Assembly (NCBI GenBank): GCA_902596775.1
Contig: CACJVE010000008.1
Span: 1-64,000, forward strand
Direction: 5' to 3'
DNA length: 64,000 bases
Source of the DNA: an uncultured SAR92 cluster bacterium
GTDB taxonomy: Bacteria > Pseudomonadota > Gammaproteobacteria > Pseudomonadales > Porticoccaceae
The translations under genes and the position numbers were made by a program. Below the pieces are notes generated by a model. It was not told the origin of the DNA. It saw only the letters and a program-made list of their open reading frames with translations, and did no database searches. How positions within the stretch are numbered: position 1 is the stretch's first letter; each line of letters begins with the position of its first letter. Below, piece by piece: positions 50,528 to 60,064 of the stretch.

Positions 50528-51817
50528 TTGTGGATGCTTCTAAAATCAACATCAGATACTAATGAGCATGCACCATCTTACTACGCGGCATCAGCCAATT
50601 GGCAAACAGACTATCCAAAGTTGGAGGGAGATATTTCTGCAGACGTTGTCATTGTCGGTGGTGGCTTTAGTGGTGTCGCTACTGCTGTAGAACTTTGTGA
50701 GAGGGGATACAAAGTAGTATTAATAGAGGCAAATCAAATCGGTTGGGGTGCTAGCGGTCGAAATGGTGGTCAAATAATAGGCGGTTATGGATCAAATCCT
50801 GCTGCATTTGCTTCATCTATTGGGACTGAGGGCGTTAAAGTTGTCGAGAACATGGGTGTAGAGTGTGTCGACATCATTAAAGCTCGAATTGAGAAGTATA
50901 AAATCAATTGTGATTTAAAGTGGGGTTATTGTGAGGTGGGCCTTAAAAATCGACATATGAAAGCCTATCGTGATTGGGCCGATGATGAGCCTGCGATAAA
51001 ACTTCTTGGTCGAGATGAATTAAAACAATACGTTAACTCAGAGCTTTATATTGGTGGTTATTACCGAGAGGACTGGGGTCATATTCAACCGCTGAACTTG
51101 TGTATTGGTGAGGCAAGGGCGGCGGAATCTATGGGCGCTAAAATCTTTGAGCAATCAAGGATTACCAGCATAACTTATGGCGATCAACCCAAGGTATATA
51201 CAGAGAGTGGCTCAGTACAAGGGGATCATGTGATCCTATGCGGTAACGCCTATATGGGTGACTTGGTGCCTTATTTGGATGCTCGAGTATTACCTGCCAC
51301 TAGCTGCATAATTGGTACAGAGCCACTTACAGAGGAACAGATAGATCAGACTTTAGTTCAGGATGTGGCTGTTTGTGACTCCAGAACTGCATTAGATTAC
51401 TATCGCCTTTCTGCGGACAAACGATTACTTTTTGGTGGGTTGGCTAACTACTCAGGTCTAGATCCAGCAAATGCTATTGGGATCATGAGGGCGAAGATGG
51501 AAAAAGTTTTTCCCTCACTACGTAATGTGAGAATTGACTATAGTTGGTCTGGAAGAATGGGCATCAGTGTAAGGAGGATGCCTCAAATTGGGCGAATCAA
51601 AAATAGCAATGTACTCTACATTAGTGGATATTCTGGGCATGGGGTGGCTCCAACCCACATGACAGGCAGAATTCTTGCGGAAGCAGTTTCGGGTAACACT
51701 TATCGGTTTGATATTATGAATAAGATGTTTCATATGACATGGCCTGGTGGGAAGCTTTTTCGAAGACCTTTTATGGCGTTGGGTATGATGTGGTATAAAG
51801 CGCTCGATGCAATTTAG
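50528..51817 (+). CDS. FAD-dependent amine oxidoreductase (DAO/PuuB-like)
   Basis: APSYYAASANW, ADVVIVGGGFSGVATAVELCERGYKVVLIEA, GWGASGRNGGQI, YSGHGVAPTHMTG. Confidence 0.88.
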   Translation: MWMLLKSTSDTNEHAPSYYAASANWQTDYPKLEGDISADVVIVGGGFSGVATAVELCERGYKVVLIEANQIGWGASGRNGGQIIGGYGSNPAAFASSIGTEGVKVVENMGVECVDIIKARIEKYKINCDLKWGYCEVGLKNRHMKAYRDWADDEPAIKLLGRDELKQYVNSELYIGGYYREDWGHIQPLNLCIGEARAAESMGAKIFEQSRITSITYGDQPKVYTESGSVQGDHVILCGNAYMGDLVPYLDARVLPATSCIIGTEPLTEEQIDQTLVQDVAVCDSRTALDYYRLSADKRLLFGGLANYSGLDPANAIGIMRAKMEKVFPSLRNVRIDYSWSGRMGISVRRMPQIGRIKNSNVLYISGYSGHGVAPTHMTGRILAEAVSGNTYRFDIMNKMFHMTWPGGKLFRRPFMALGMMWYKALDAI

Positions 51818-51822
51818 AGACA

Positions 51823-52545
51823 ATGATGCGCAAAAGTGTTGCTATATTTCTTCACATGGAAGGAGATCAGCCCGGATACATAGCTGATTATCTTGAGCAG
51901 AATAATATTCCTTTCAAACTAGTCCGATTATTCAAAGGTGATATCCCTCCCAGTTTAGACGATGTGATTGGGCTCGTATTTATGGGTGGAACTATGAGCG
52001 TTAATGATAATCTGGCGTGGTTGAAAGAAGAAATTTATATAATCAAACAAGCACTTAAAAGAGATATCCCAATAATGGGTCATTGCCTCGGTGGTCAATT
52101 AATAAGTGTCGCATTGAATGCAAAAGTAACTAGAAATTCGTGCGAGGAGATCGGATGGCATCAATGCTTTCAAGAGACAAATAATTCAGCAAAAGAATGG
52201 TTAAATGGGATTGACGATAGTTTTATGATGTTTCATTGGCATAACGAAACGTTTGCCTTGCCGAGTGGTGCGGAGCTATTATTTTCCAGTGAAATCTGCC
52301 GCAATCAGGCATTTTTATATAAAAATAATGTTCTTGCCATGCAATGTCATGTGGAAATGACTTCATTTTTAGTGAATGATTGGACAGAGTCTTGGAAAAA
52401 TTACTTGGAAACAAGTAAGAGAGGTGTTCAAAATTTTGATCAGATCAACGCATCATTGGCTAACAATATAGAATCACTTAATCGAACAGCGGACGTTTTG
52501 TATGGAAAATGGGTAAGCACGCTTTATGAAAACCAAACAGCATAG
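51823..52545 (+). CDS. Class I glutamine amidotransferase-like protein
   Basis: PIMGHCLGGQLISVAL nucleophile elbow; AMQCHVEMT His/Glu motif. Confidence 0.83.
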   Translation: MMRKSVAIFLHMEGDQPGYIADYLEQNNIPFKLVRLFKGDIPPSLDDVIGLVFMGGTMSVNDNLAWLKEEIYIIKQALKRDIPIMGHCLGGQLISVALNAKVTRNSCEEIGWHQCFQETNNSAKEWLNGIDDSFMMFHWHNETFALPSGAELLFSSEICRNQAFLYKNNVLAMQCHVEMTSFLVNDWTESWKNYLETSKRGVQNFDQINASLANNIESLNRTADVLYGKWVSTLYENQTA

Positions 52546-53911
52546 AGAAATCTATAATAAAAATTTACTGCATCCTTGGGGCGATTTGTCCGAGTTGGGT
52601 AATGATGACTCGAGCTCGGTAATTGTTAAGGGAGATGGAATTTACATTTTTGATTCTGATGGAAACAGAATGATAGATGGACCAGCTGGTATGTGGTGTA
52701 TGCAGACTGGTTATGGACGCAGAGAGATTGCTGATGCTGTCTCCCAACAAATGCTTAACCTGAGTTATGCGACGTCGTTTACCTTAATCAATAATAAAGA
52801 GACTGAGTTAGCAAAAAGGATCTCCGAGAACACGCCTGGGGATCTAAACAGAATTTACTTTACAACTGGCGGGTCAACTGCAGTTGATTCTGCGTTAAGA
52901 CTCTGTCAGCTAGCTAATAATATAAAAGGTAAAAATACAAAAAAACAAATCTTAACTCGAGAGAAGGCCTACCATGGTAGTACGTATCTTTCTGCATCAG
53001 TGACTGGGAAAGAAAGAGACAAAACCGCGATGGATGTCAAAAAAGATGGTATTCATTTTTTATCCGCACCTTGCCATTTTTATTTTCCTCAATTCACATC
53101 TGAGGGAGAATTTTGTGATTTCTTAATAAATGAATTAGAAGAAAAAATAGTGGAGGTGGGGCCAGAAAATATAATGGCATTTATTGCTGAGCCGATCCTT
53201 GCAAGTGGAGGGGTGATTGTTCCTCCTAAAAATTATTACTATCGCTGTTGGCAGATAATAAAAAAGCATAACATTGTTTTTATTGCTGATGAGGTGGTGA
53301 CTGCATTTGGAAGACTGGGACATTGGTTTGCCTCAGAAAAAGTGTTTGGTGTTATTCCGGATATCATTGTTTTTGCTAAAGGGATTACCTCGGGATATAT
53401 TCCAATGGGCGGGTATGCAGTTTCTGAGAAATATATGGAATCATTCTCAGGAGATGAAGCAGATGGGTGTCTATATTCCAACGGATATACTTGGTCTGGA
53501 AGTCCTGTTGCGTGTGCTGCGGCATTAGCAAGTTGGAATATACTAGAATCTGAAAATCTCTTGCAACATGTTCTAGAGGTCGGGCCTTACTTTCAGGAGC
53601 AGTTGCAAACATTAAACGATATACCAATTGTTGGAAATGTTCGGGGTCATGGTTTGATGGCTGCCGTTGAAATGACCGTTAAAGGCAAGGATGAAGAAGA
53701 TCTTCTAGACAAAGACTATGCAGTTGGTGGTTTAGTCGATAAGCATTGTCAAAAGATGGGTCTTTTGGTCAGGCCTTTCATAAATATTTGCATTATTTCG
53801 CCCCCTCTTATTATAAGCAGAGAAGAAATTGATGATTTGATATCGATACTCAGAAAAGGCCTAGAGTTGACAATGAAGGATCTTAAAAAAAATGGTATTG
53901 CTATACCGTAG
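52526..53911 (+). CDS. Class III PLP aminotransferase
   Basis: IYFTTGGSTAVDSALRL, FIADEVVTAFGRLGHWFASE, VFAKGITSGYIPMGGYAVS. Confidence 0.88.
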   Translation: MKTKQHREIYNKNLLHPWGDLSELGNDDSSSVIVKGDGIYIFDSDGNRMIDGPAGMWCMQTGYGRREIADAVSQQMLNLSYATSFTLINNKETELAKRISENTPGDLNRIYFTTGGSTAVDSALRLCQLANNIKGKNTKKQILTREKAYHGSTYLSASVTGKERDKTAMDVKKDGIHFLSAPCHFYFPQFTSEGEFCDFLINELEEKIVEVGPENIMAFIAEPILASGGVIVPPKNYYYRCWQIIKKHNIVFIADEVVTAFGRLGHWFASEKVFGVIPDIIVFAKGITSGYIPMGGYAVSEKYMESFSGDEADGCLYSNGYTWSGSPVACAAALASWNILESENLLQHVLEVGPYFQEQLQTLNDIPIVGNVRGHGLMAAVEMTVKGKDEEDLLDKDYAVGGLVDKHCQKMGLLVRPFINICIISPPLIISREEIDDLISILRKGLELTMKDLKKNGIAIP

Positions 53912-54362
53912 AATTTATTTCCAAAGAATACTTATAAAACTCGTTATCTCTCTCATACCCAATTGACTCATAAAGTCTCTGAGCACCAGTATTATCATAT
54001 GATGTTTCTAAATCAATCCGAGATGCACCTCTTTTTCTAGCGAGTTCGAGGCAGTGATCTAATAAAGTTGAGCCAATTTTTTGATTTCTATATTTTGGCA
54101 AAATAAATAAATCATATAAGACTAAAATAGGAGATGCTTCAACACTACAAAATGTTGGATAAAGCTGAGCAAATCCGCAGTTAGCTCCCTCCGAAGATGC
54201 TAAAAAAATAATTGATGTGCTTTTTTGCAGGTGAGACTTAATAAATTTTTTTGCAAGTTCAAGATCTGCCGTCTGATCATAAAATTGGCGATATTGATCA
54301 AACATTACTGCTACGCCATTTAAATCATCTAAAGTTGCTTCGCAAACATTAATGTTTTGCAT
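53901..54362 (-). CDS. GNAT-family N-acetyltransferase
   Basis: LYDLFILPKYRNQKIGSTLLDHCLELARKRGASRIDLET...NTGAQRLYESIGYERDNEFYKYSL. Confidence 0.88.
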   Translation of the reverse strand: MQNINVCEATLDDLNGVAVMFDQYRQFYDQTADLELAKKFIKSHLQKSTSIIFLASSEGANCGFAQLYPTFCSVEASPILVLYDLFILPKYRNQKIGSTLLDHCLELARKRGASRIDLETSYDNTGAQRLYESIGYERDNEFYKYSLEINSTV

Positions 54363-54425
54363 GTAAATAAACTCCCTTTCAATCAGTATTCAATACAATA
54401 TCATTTGTGTTATCTTGATTCCAAG

Positions 54426-54446
54426 AAATGATATGTTCATTTGTAA
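54426..54446. promoter_or_regulatory. Candidate operator sharing TTCATTTGTAA with the TetR/module B intergenic region
   Basis: AAATGA-TATGT-TCATTT inverted repeat followed by GTAA; the 11-mer TTCATTTGTAA also occurs at 41215-41225. Confidence 0.4.
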
Positions 54447-54473
54447 GTTTTCTCTCGATAGGCACCAAAGATT

Positions 54474-55889
54474 ATGGCGTATGATTTACCCGGCAAAAAA
54501 ACCAAGGCTTTTTTAAATTCCTGTAAATCCTATTTCAAGCATGGTTTAACTTACGAATTGGATGCGAAACGCGCTAACAGCCGAGGCTTTAAACCACCCG
54601 CGCAAATCATGTTAGATCGCGCAAAGGGTGACCATATTTGGGATTTGGACGGCCATAAATTTATTGATTTTCAAAATGGTTGGGCAACGAACCCACTCGG
54701 TAATTGTCATCCCGAAATTTTGGAGGCAGTTAGATTAGCTAATGAACGATATGGCTACCATTGGGAGCACCCCTTAAGGTTTGAGCTTGCAGAAAAGCTT
54801 GCGGAAATCATGCCGGGTAAACAGTTGTCAAGATTTACCTATGAGGTGTCAGGAACTGAGGCCGTAGAGTCTGCAGTTCATACCGCATTATGTTTTAAAA
54901 AAAGGCGTTATGTAGTTAGTTTTGCCTCTTCATTTCATGGCGCGAGTCTAGCGACAAAAATGATCAGCGGATATACAAGTGAGCATAATATCTATATGGA
55001 GCCATGGGATGGAAGTGTTATAAAAGCTCCATATCCGCATAGTGAAAATATCCCTGCAGGTATGTCACATGACCAATATGTTGATTACTGCTTGTGGCAT
55101 CTTGATCATCATATTCCTAAGTATATAGTTCCCTCAGATAATATAGCAGCTGTGCTAATTGAGCCTGGGTTGGCAGAGGGTGGAAATTGGATTCCTTCAA
55201 AGAACTTTATTGAAGGTATCAGGAAGATTTGTGACAAACATGGATGGTTGATGATTGCAGATGAGGTTTTAACTGGTTTGGGTCGGACAGCAAAAATGTG
55301 GGGAGTTGACCACTATGATGTCATTCCAGATATGTTAATAGTCGGCAAAAACCTCTCCGGAGGAATTGCGCCTTGCGCTGGTGTTGCAACCAGAGATGAG
55401 ATACTTGGTAATAACCCGTCTGCAAGTTCGGGTAGTACTTTTGCAGGGACTCCAGCAGGTTGTGCGGCTGGATTGAAAACCTTGGAAATTTATCAGCGCG
55501 ATAGTGTGATTGATCATGCAAAGAAACTTTCTGAGATTGCAAAGAATAGGATGGCAGAGTGGGTGGGGAAGTATTCGATTGTTAGTGAGGTTAGACAACT
55601 TGGACTACTAATGGGAATCTCTTTTGCTGTGCCGGATAATGATAAAATTAAAGAAGGCTGGGATAACAGTTTTATTGCAAGAACAGTGAGAGATCAGATG
55701 CTAAGGAATGGTGTCTGGGCTATTTGTGATTCGGAATCTACCGTACGAATGTATCCTGCCTTAAATATGGCAGAAAAAGTTTTTACTGAGGCTTTCGATA
55801 TTATAGAAAGTGCAATTGTTGACGTTGATTCTGGTGCTGTTTTGGTCGGCGATTATCCAGCTGTTCCAACTGGAGTAACAGGCTTTTAG
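54474..55889 (+). CDS. Class III PLP aminotransferase
   Basis: FEVSGTEAVESAVHTAL-like (YEVSGTEAVESAV), MIADEVLTGLGRTAKMWGVDHYDVIPDMLIVGKNLSGG. Confidence 0.88.
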   Translation: MAYDLPGKKTKAFLNSCKSYFKHGLTYELDAKRANSRGFKPPAQIMLDRAKGDHIWDLDGHKFIDFQNGWATNPLGNCHPEILEAVRLANERYGYHWEHPLRFELAEKLAEIMPGKQLSRFTYEVSGTEAVESAVHTALCFKKRRYVVSFASSFHGASLATKMISGYTSEHNIYMEPWDGSVIKAPYPHSENIPAGMSHDQYVDYCLWHLDHHIPKYIVPSDNIAAVLIEPGLAEGGNWIPSKNFIEGIRKICDKHGWLMIADEVLTGLGRTAKMWGVDHYDVIPDMLIVGKNLSGGIAPCAGVATRDEILGNNPSASSGSTFAGTPAGCAAGLKTLEIYQRDSVIDHAKKLSEIAKNRMAEWVGKYSIVSEVRQLGLLMGISFAVPDNDKIKEGWDNSFIARTVRDQMLRNGVWAICDSESTVRMYPALNMAEKVFTEAFDIIESAIVDVDSGAVLVGDYPAVPTGVTGF

Positions 55890-56182
55890 TGTTGCATTTA
55901 GCGCTGCATTTTTTAATTCCTGCACTTGTTGTTTGGTTCTTCTACAAAGAACAATGGAAAAAAAGTTATCTGCTTTTAATGTCGGCAATGATCATCGATT
56001 TAGATCACTTAATAGCGGTTCCAATCTATGATCCAAACCGATGTAGTATCGGATTCCACCCGCTTCATGAACCTTATTTAATGATGTTATACGCACTTTT
56101 TTTGATTCCAAATAAAACTCGGTTATTTGGAATTGGTTTATTTATACATCTAATTTTAGATTTTAGTGATTGCGTTTTTTAG
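55889..56182 (+). CDS. DUF6122-like small membrane protein
   Basis: LHLALHFLIPALVVWFFYKEQWKKSYLLLMSAMIIDLDHL; overlaps upstream stop by 1 nt. Confidence 0.7.
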   Translation: MLHLALHFLIPALVVWFFYKEQWKKSYLLLMSAMIIDLDHLIAVPIYDPNRCSIGFHPLHEPYLMMLYALFLIPNKTRLFGIGLFIHLILDFSDCVF

Positions 56183-56230
56183 TCTGCCCATCGATAGGTA
56201 ATGATAATAAAAATAAAAGGAAAGGATTAA

Positions 56231-57538
56231 ATGATGATAAAAGTACTTCTCATATCAGTTATTACATCTGTAGGTTTTATAAACTCACTTATGGCCAACG
56301 AAGGAGCTGATGCTCCATCACTAATGGAGGGGACTCCACCAACTAGAGACTCTCAGGCAACAATGAAAAATTATCGTGATTACCCATATAGTGGATGGAC
56401 ATTCCAAAATATGGGTGCTCCATTGAACGTGGTAATGGTTCCAAGGGGCGGATCAATTAATGAGCTTAATGTACCTATAAAACAAGAATTAGGAAGACGA
56501 ATTTTCAAAGATAAATCAGGCGATGAGATGACATTTGAAGATCTTTTTCGTGCTCACTATGCAAGGGGAGTTATCTTAATTCAGGGTAATAAAGTCCTGT
56601 ATGAGAAATACTATAATGGGTTCGGACCACACAAGCAGCATATTTGGTTTTCAATGAGTAAATCGTTGGCAAGCTCAGCTCTTGGGATATTAATAGATGA
56701 GGGTAAATTAGATATTAATAAATCACCTGCTTCATATATCCCCGAATTAAAAGGAAGTGGATTTGAAAGAGTAACTATTCAAAATTTATTGGATATGGCA
56801 AGCAGTATTGATTTTAAAGAAACCTATACTGATATGACTTCTGATTTTGCTCTCAAATATGCAGTTGCGATGAATATGGGCTGGCTTCCAGGCGCGCGTG
56901 ACGCCCAGCCTGAGAACACAGAAATTTATGGTGTCCATGATTTCTTATCAAAATATATTAAACCAAATAAAAATTTAGATCCTGGGGCTGATTTTGATTA
57001 TAACTCTACCAATGCGGATGTAATTGGATGGTTAATAGCGAGGATCAGTGGTCAGCCTTATGGGCAGTTTATTAGCGAGAGAATTTGGTCAAAGTTGGGT
57101 ATGGAACATGATGCATATTTCACGGTCGATCGCGCCTTTATGCCGGTTGTTACTGGTGGAATGAACTCAACTTTGAGGGATGCGGCAAGATTTGCTTTGA
57201 TGATAAGGGATGAGGGAGAGGTTAAAAACTCACAACTAATCCCTTCAGGTTGGATTAAGTCAGCATTTAATGTCAGCGAAAAACTCAAATTAAATATGAA
57301 TTCGAATTCAAATTATGGAGACGAATCTTGGGAGGCATATCACAACATGTGGTGGATTTTAGATAGCGCAAAAGGAGAATTTTGTGCAACTGGGATTCAT
57401 GGTCAAGTAATCTATATTAATAAAACGAAGAATACAGTCATGGTATGGTTCTCCAATCAGCCAGGTGCAGCGGCGCCACGAAATATCAATTATCAATCAA
57501 AGTTAATGGCAGCACGAGCATTGGTAGACTCACTTTGA
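56231..57538 (+). CDS. Exported serine hydrolase (class C beta-lactamase family)
   Basis: Signal peptide, SMSK (SxxK), DYNSTN (YxN-like), C-terminal ATGIHGQVIYINKTKNTVMVW. Confidence 0.85.
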   Translation: MMIKVLLISVITSVGFINSLMANEGADAPSLMEGTPPTRDSQATMKNYRDYPYSGWTFQNMGAPLNVVMVPRGGSINELNVPIKQELGRRIFKDKSGDEMTFEDLFRAHYARGVILIQGNKVLYEKYYNGFGPHKQHIWFSMSKSLASSALGILIDEGKLDINKSPASYIPELKGSGFERVTIQNLLDMASSIDFKETYTDMTSDFALKYAVAMNMGWLPGARDAQPENTEIYGVHDFLSKYIKPNKNLDPGADFDYNSTNADVIGWLIARISGQPYGQFISERIWSKLGMEHDAYFTVDRAFMPVVTGGMNSTLRDAARFALMIRDEGEVKNSQLIPSGWIKSAFNVSEKLKLNMNSNSNYGDESWEAYHNMWWILDSAKGEFCATGIHGQVIYINKTKNTVMVWFSNQPGAAAPRNINYQSKLMAARALVDSL

Positions 57539-57569
57539 ATATAACAACATAGAGATAAATGGTAGCGTT

Positions 57570-58640
57570 ATGTACAAAAGAAAATTTGAAATGGGGTTGT
57601 TCATAGTTATTCTTTTTTGGTGCGGTAATGTGCAGTCTGAGGGTATCGATTTATCAGAGAACGAAGCATCGAATTTGCTCGAATTACCCCTTTCATGCGT
57701 GGAAGTTGAATACCCTAATAAATTAGGGCAAGTCCTAAACAGTGATGATGATCTCTTATCGCCCAGAACACTTCATCCATCTTTTTTTGGATGCTTTGAT
57801 TGGCACTCTGCAGTTCATGGGCACTGGTCACTTGTAAGATTACTAAAAGCTTTTCCTGAAATTGAGGGCGCAGATAACGCAAAAAGTATTTTAGAGAAAC
57901 ATCTAACCGATGAAAATATACAAAGAGAACTAAAATACGTCCGGGATAATCCATCTTGGGAGAGGCCCTATGGTTGGACCTGGTTATTGGAATTAGCGAG
58001 CGAAATTCATACTTGGGATGATCCTCTGGCTCGGAAATTAGAAAATAGTTTGAGGCCATTAGCTAATGAGATCTCAAAATTATATATTAATCATTTACCT
58101 AAATTAATTTACCCAATAAGAGTTGGAGAGCATTCAAATACTGCCTTTGGGCTGACGTTTGCTTGGGATTACGCCGTTTTATTGGGGGATAATAATTTGC
58201 AATCAGCAATAGAAACTCGAGCCAGGGATTTTTATCTAAGCGATAAAGATTGTCCTGTTACTTGGGAACCAAGCGGTTACGATTTTTTATCGCCCTGTTT
58301 GACAGAGCTTGATCTGATGAGACGGATTTTGCCTGAAGATACATTTAAACAGTGGGCAAACAACTTTCTCCCTTCATTGATTTCGAAAGAATTTGTTTTG
58401 GAAGTTGGGCGAGTAAGTGATCGTAGTGATGGGAAGTTGGTTCATTTAGATGGCTTGAATTTTAGTCGAGCATGGGCTTTAAAAGGGCTCGCAAATCAAT
58501 ATTCAGAGTATGAATACTTGAATCGAATTGCTGAAGCTCACATAAATTACTCTCTACCCAATCTGGTTAATGACAGTTATGAAGGCGGTCATTGGCTCGG
58601 TTCTTTTGCGATATACGCTCTTCTAGACTACAAACAATAA
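57570..58640 (+). CDS. DUF2891-like exported protein
   Basis: HPSFFGCFDWHSAVHGHWSLVRLLKAFP, GEHSNTAFGL, HLDGLNFSRAWALKGLA. Confidence 0.82.
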   Translation: MYKRKFEMGLFIVILFWCGNVQSEGIDLSENEASNLLELPLSCVEVEYPNKLGQVLNSDDDLLSPRTLHPSFFGCFDWHSAVHGHWSLVRLLKAFPEIEGADNAKSILEKHLTDENIQRELKYVRDNPSWERPYGWTWLLELASEIHTWDDPLARKLENSLRPLANEISKLYINHLPKLIYPIRVGEHSNTAFGLTFAWDYAVLLGDNNLQSAIETRARDFYLSDKDCPVTWEPSGYDFLSPCLTELDLMRRILPEDTFKQWANNFLPSLISKEFVLEVGRVSDRSDGKLVHLDGLNFSRAWALKGLANQYSEYEYLNRIAEAHINYSLPNLVNDSYEGGHWLGSFAIYALLDYKQ

Positions 58641-58736
58641 AGGTTGGATTTAAATGAGTTGAGGTATTTGCGGAAGAAAGTGAGAAAAAGTATGATCAGA
58701 CGATAACAAGGTTTCAAATTAAATAGAGGTTAATCA

Positions 58737-59939
58737 ATGCTCATGAGCGAAATTCCCGCTAAATTAGACAGTTCTATTAATCCTTTTGATAGTTGGAAAT
58801 CACTATCCATAAGTCTTTATATGACCTTAGCAGGTTACGCAGTCTTGGTTGGAGTTCCAGTTATAAGCACCGCGTGGGTTAATTTATTGAGTTTTTCTGA
58901 AGTCCAGGTTGGACGAGTTGCAGGAGCAGATTTAGGAGGCTTATCTGTGGGAGCTGTCGCGACTTCACTGCTTATCTCAAGCGTGAGCAGGAGGCAGATT
59001 ATAATTCTTGGCATTCTAATCGCTTGCATTTCGAATGCAGCCTGTATTTCGATTATCAACTATGAGTCAGTATTGTGGTTAAGATTTTTGGCCGGGTTTG
59101 GCAGCGGTTTGATTACAGCAACTGCTGTTTCCTGTTTGGGTGCGAGTTCAAGACCAGCCCTTGCTTTTAATGCGATGCTTTTTGCTTTCGCATTTTCCCA
59201 AGCTGCTGAGATGCACTTTTTGCCGATGTTGTCGATGCAAAATATTTATATCACTTTCATTATTTGTTTTCTGATTATCGTCCCTTTTTTAAGATGGGTG
59301 CCAGGTAAAGGACCTTCTCAAGTCGCGGCTCCGATTGAAAGATCTGAACAATTGGAAGATAACGTGCCAAAATATGTCATATGGCTTTGTCTTTCTGCCA
59401 TTGTTATTACTTATGTAAATATTGGTGCTTACTGGACTTATATAGAGCTTGCCGCCGCTAGTGATAATACTGATCCCGAGTGGGTTGGGAGCGTCTTAAC
59501 ATGGTCGTCCTTTTGTAGTCTTATAGGTTGTTTGTTTGCTACTTTGTTAAGTAACAAGTTTGGATTATTACGACCATTATTAGTTACCCTTATTTGTCAG
59601 GCATCGATCGTCGGAATGCTAGCCAACGGTGTGACTAATACGAGTATTCTAATTAGTGTTTTCTCATTCAACTGTCTATGGATTTTTATTGATGTTTACC
59701 AGATGTCTACAATTGCAAATTTCGATAAGATTGGTAGATATTCATCTTTGATGCCAGGAGCTCAAGGATTGGGCCAAATAATCGGGCCAAACATGGCGGC
59801 ATCCATACTCGGACTTGGACTGGGCTATTCTGCAGTCTTCGTTATGTGCGCGATGGCCTCTTTAATGGCATTAGTAATTTACGCATTCATTTTTCTCAAG
59901 TTTAAGTCTAGAAGGCCAGAACTAGCATACGCAACCTAA
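58737..59939 (+). CDS. MFS transporter
   Basis: Approximately 12 hydrophobic segments; RFLAGFGSGLITATAVSCLGA. Confidence 0.82.
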   Translation: MLMSEIPAKLDSSINPFDSWKSLSISLYMTLAGYAVLVGVPVISTAWVNLLSFSEVQVGRVAGADLGGLSVGAVATSLLISSVSRRQIIILGILIACISNAACISIINYESVLWLRFLAGFGSGLITATAVSCLGASSRPALAFNAMLFAFAFSQAAEMHFLPMLSMQNIYITFIICFLIIVPFLRWVPGKGPSQVAAPIERSEQLEDNVPKYVIWLCLSAIVITYVNIGAYWTYIELAAASDNTDPEWVGSVLTWSSFCSLIGCLFATLLSNKFGLLRPLLVTLICQASIVGMLANGVTNTSILISVFSFNCLWIFIDVYQMSTIANFDKIGRYSSLMPGAQGLGQIIGPNMAASILGLGLGYSAVFVMCAMASLMALVIYAFIFLKFKSRRPELAYAT

Positions 59940-60064
59940 TCGATTATTATAATAGCTCGATGGTTCGGTGAAATTTCTAATTTTGTAATAGAAATATCTA
60001 GAGAAAACTACCAGATTAGTTATACCATTCGCTCTAGGATCCAAGAATAGATAGGTGCTCGAAA

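Noticed and set aside
57561-57568. GGTAGCGT resembling part of an RfaH ops element
   Set aside because: Only eight bases match, it lies directly before the ATG of a DUF2891-like gene, and no polysaccharide operon follows.
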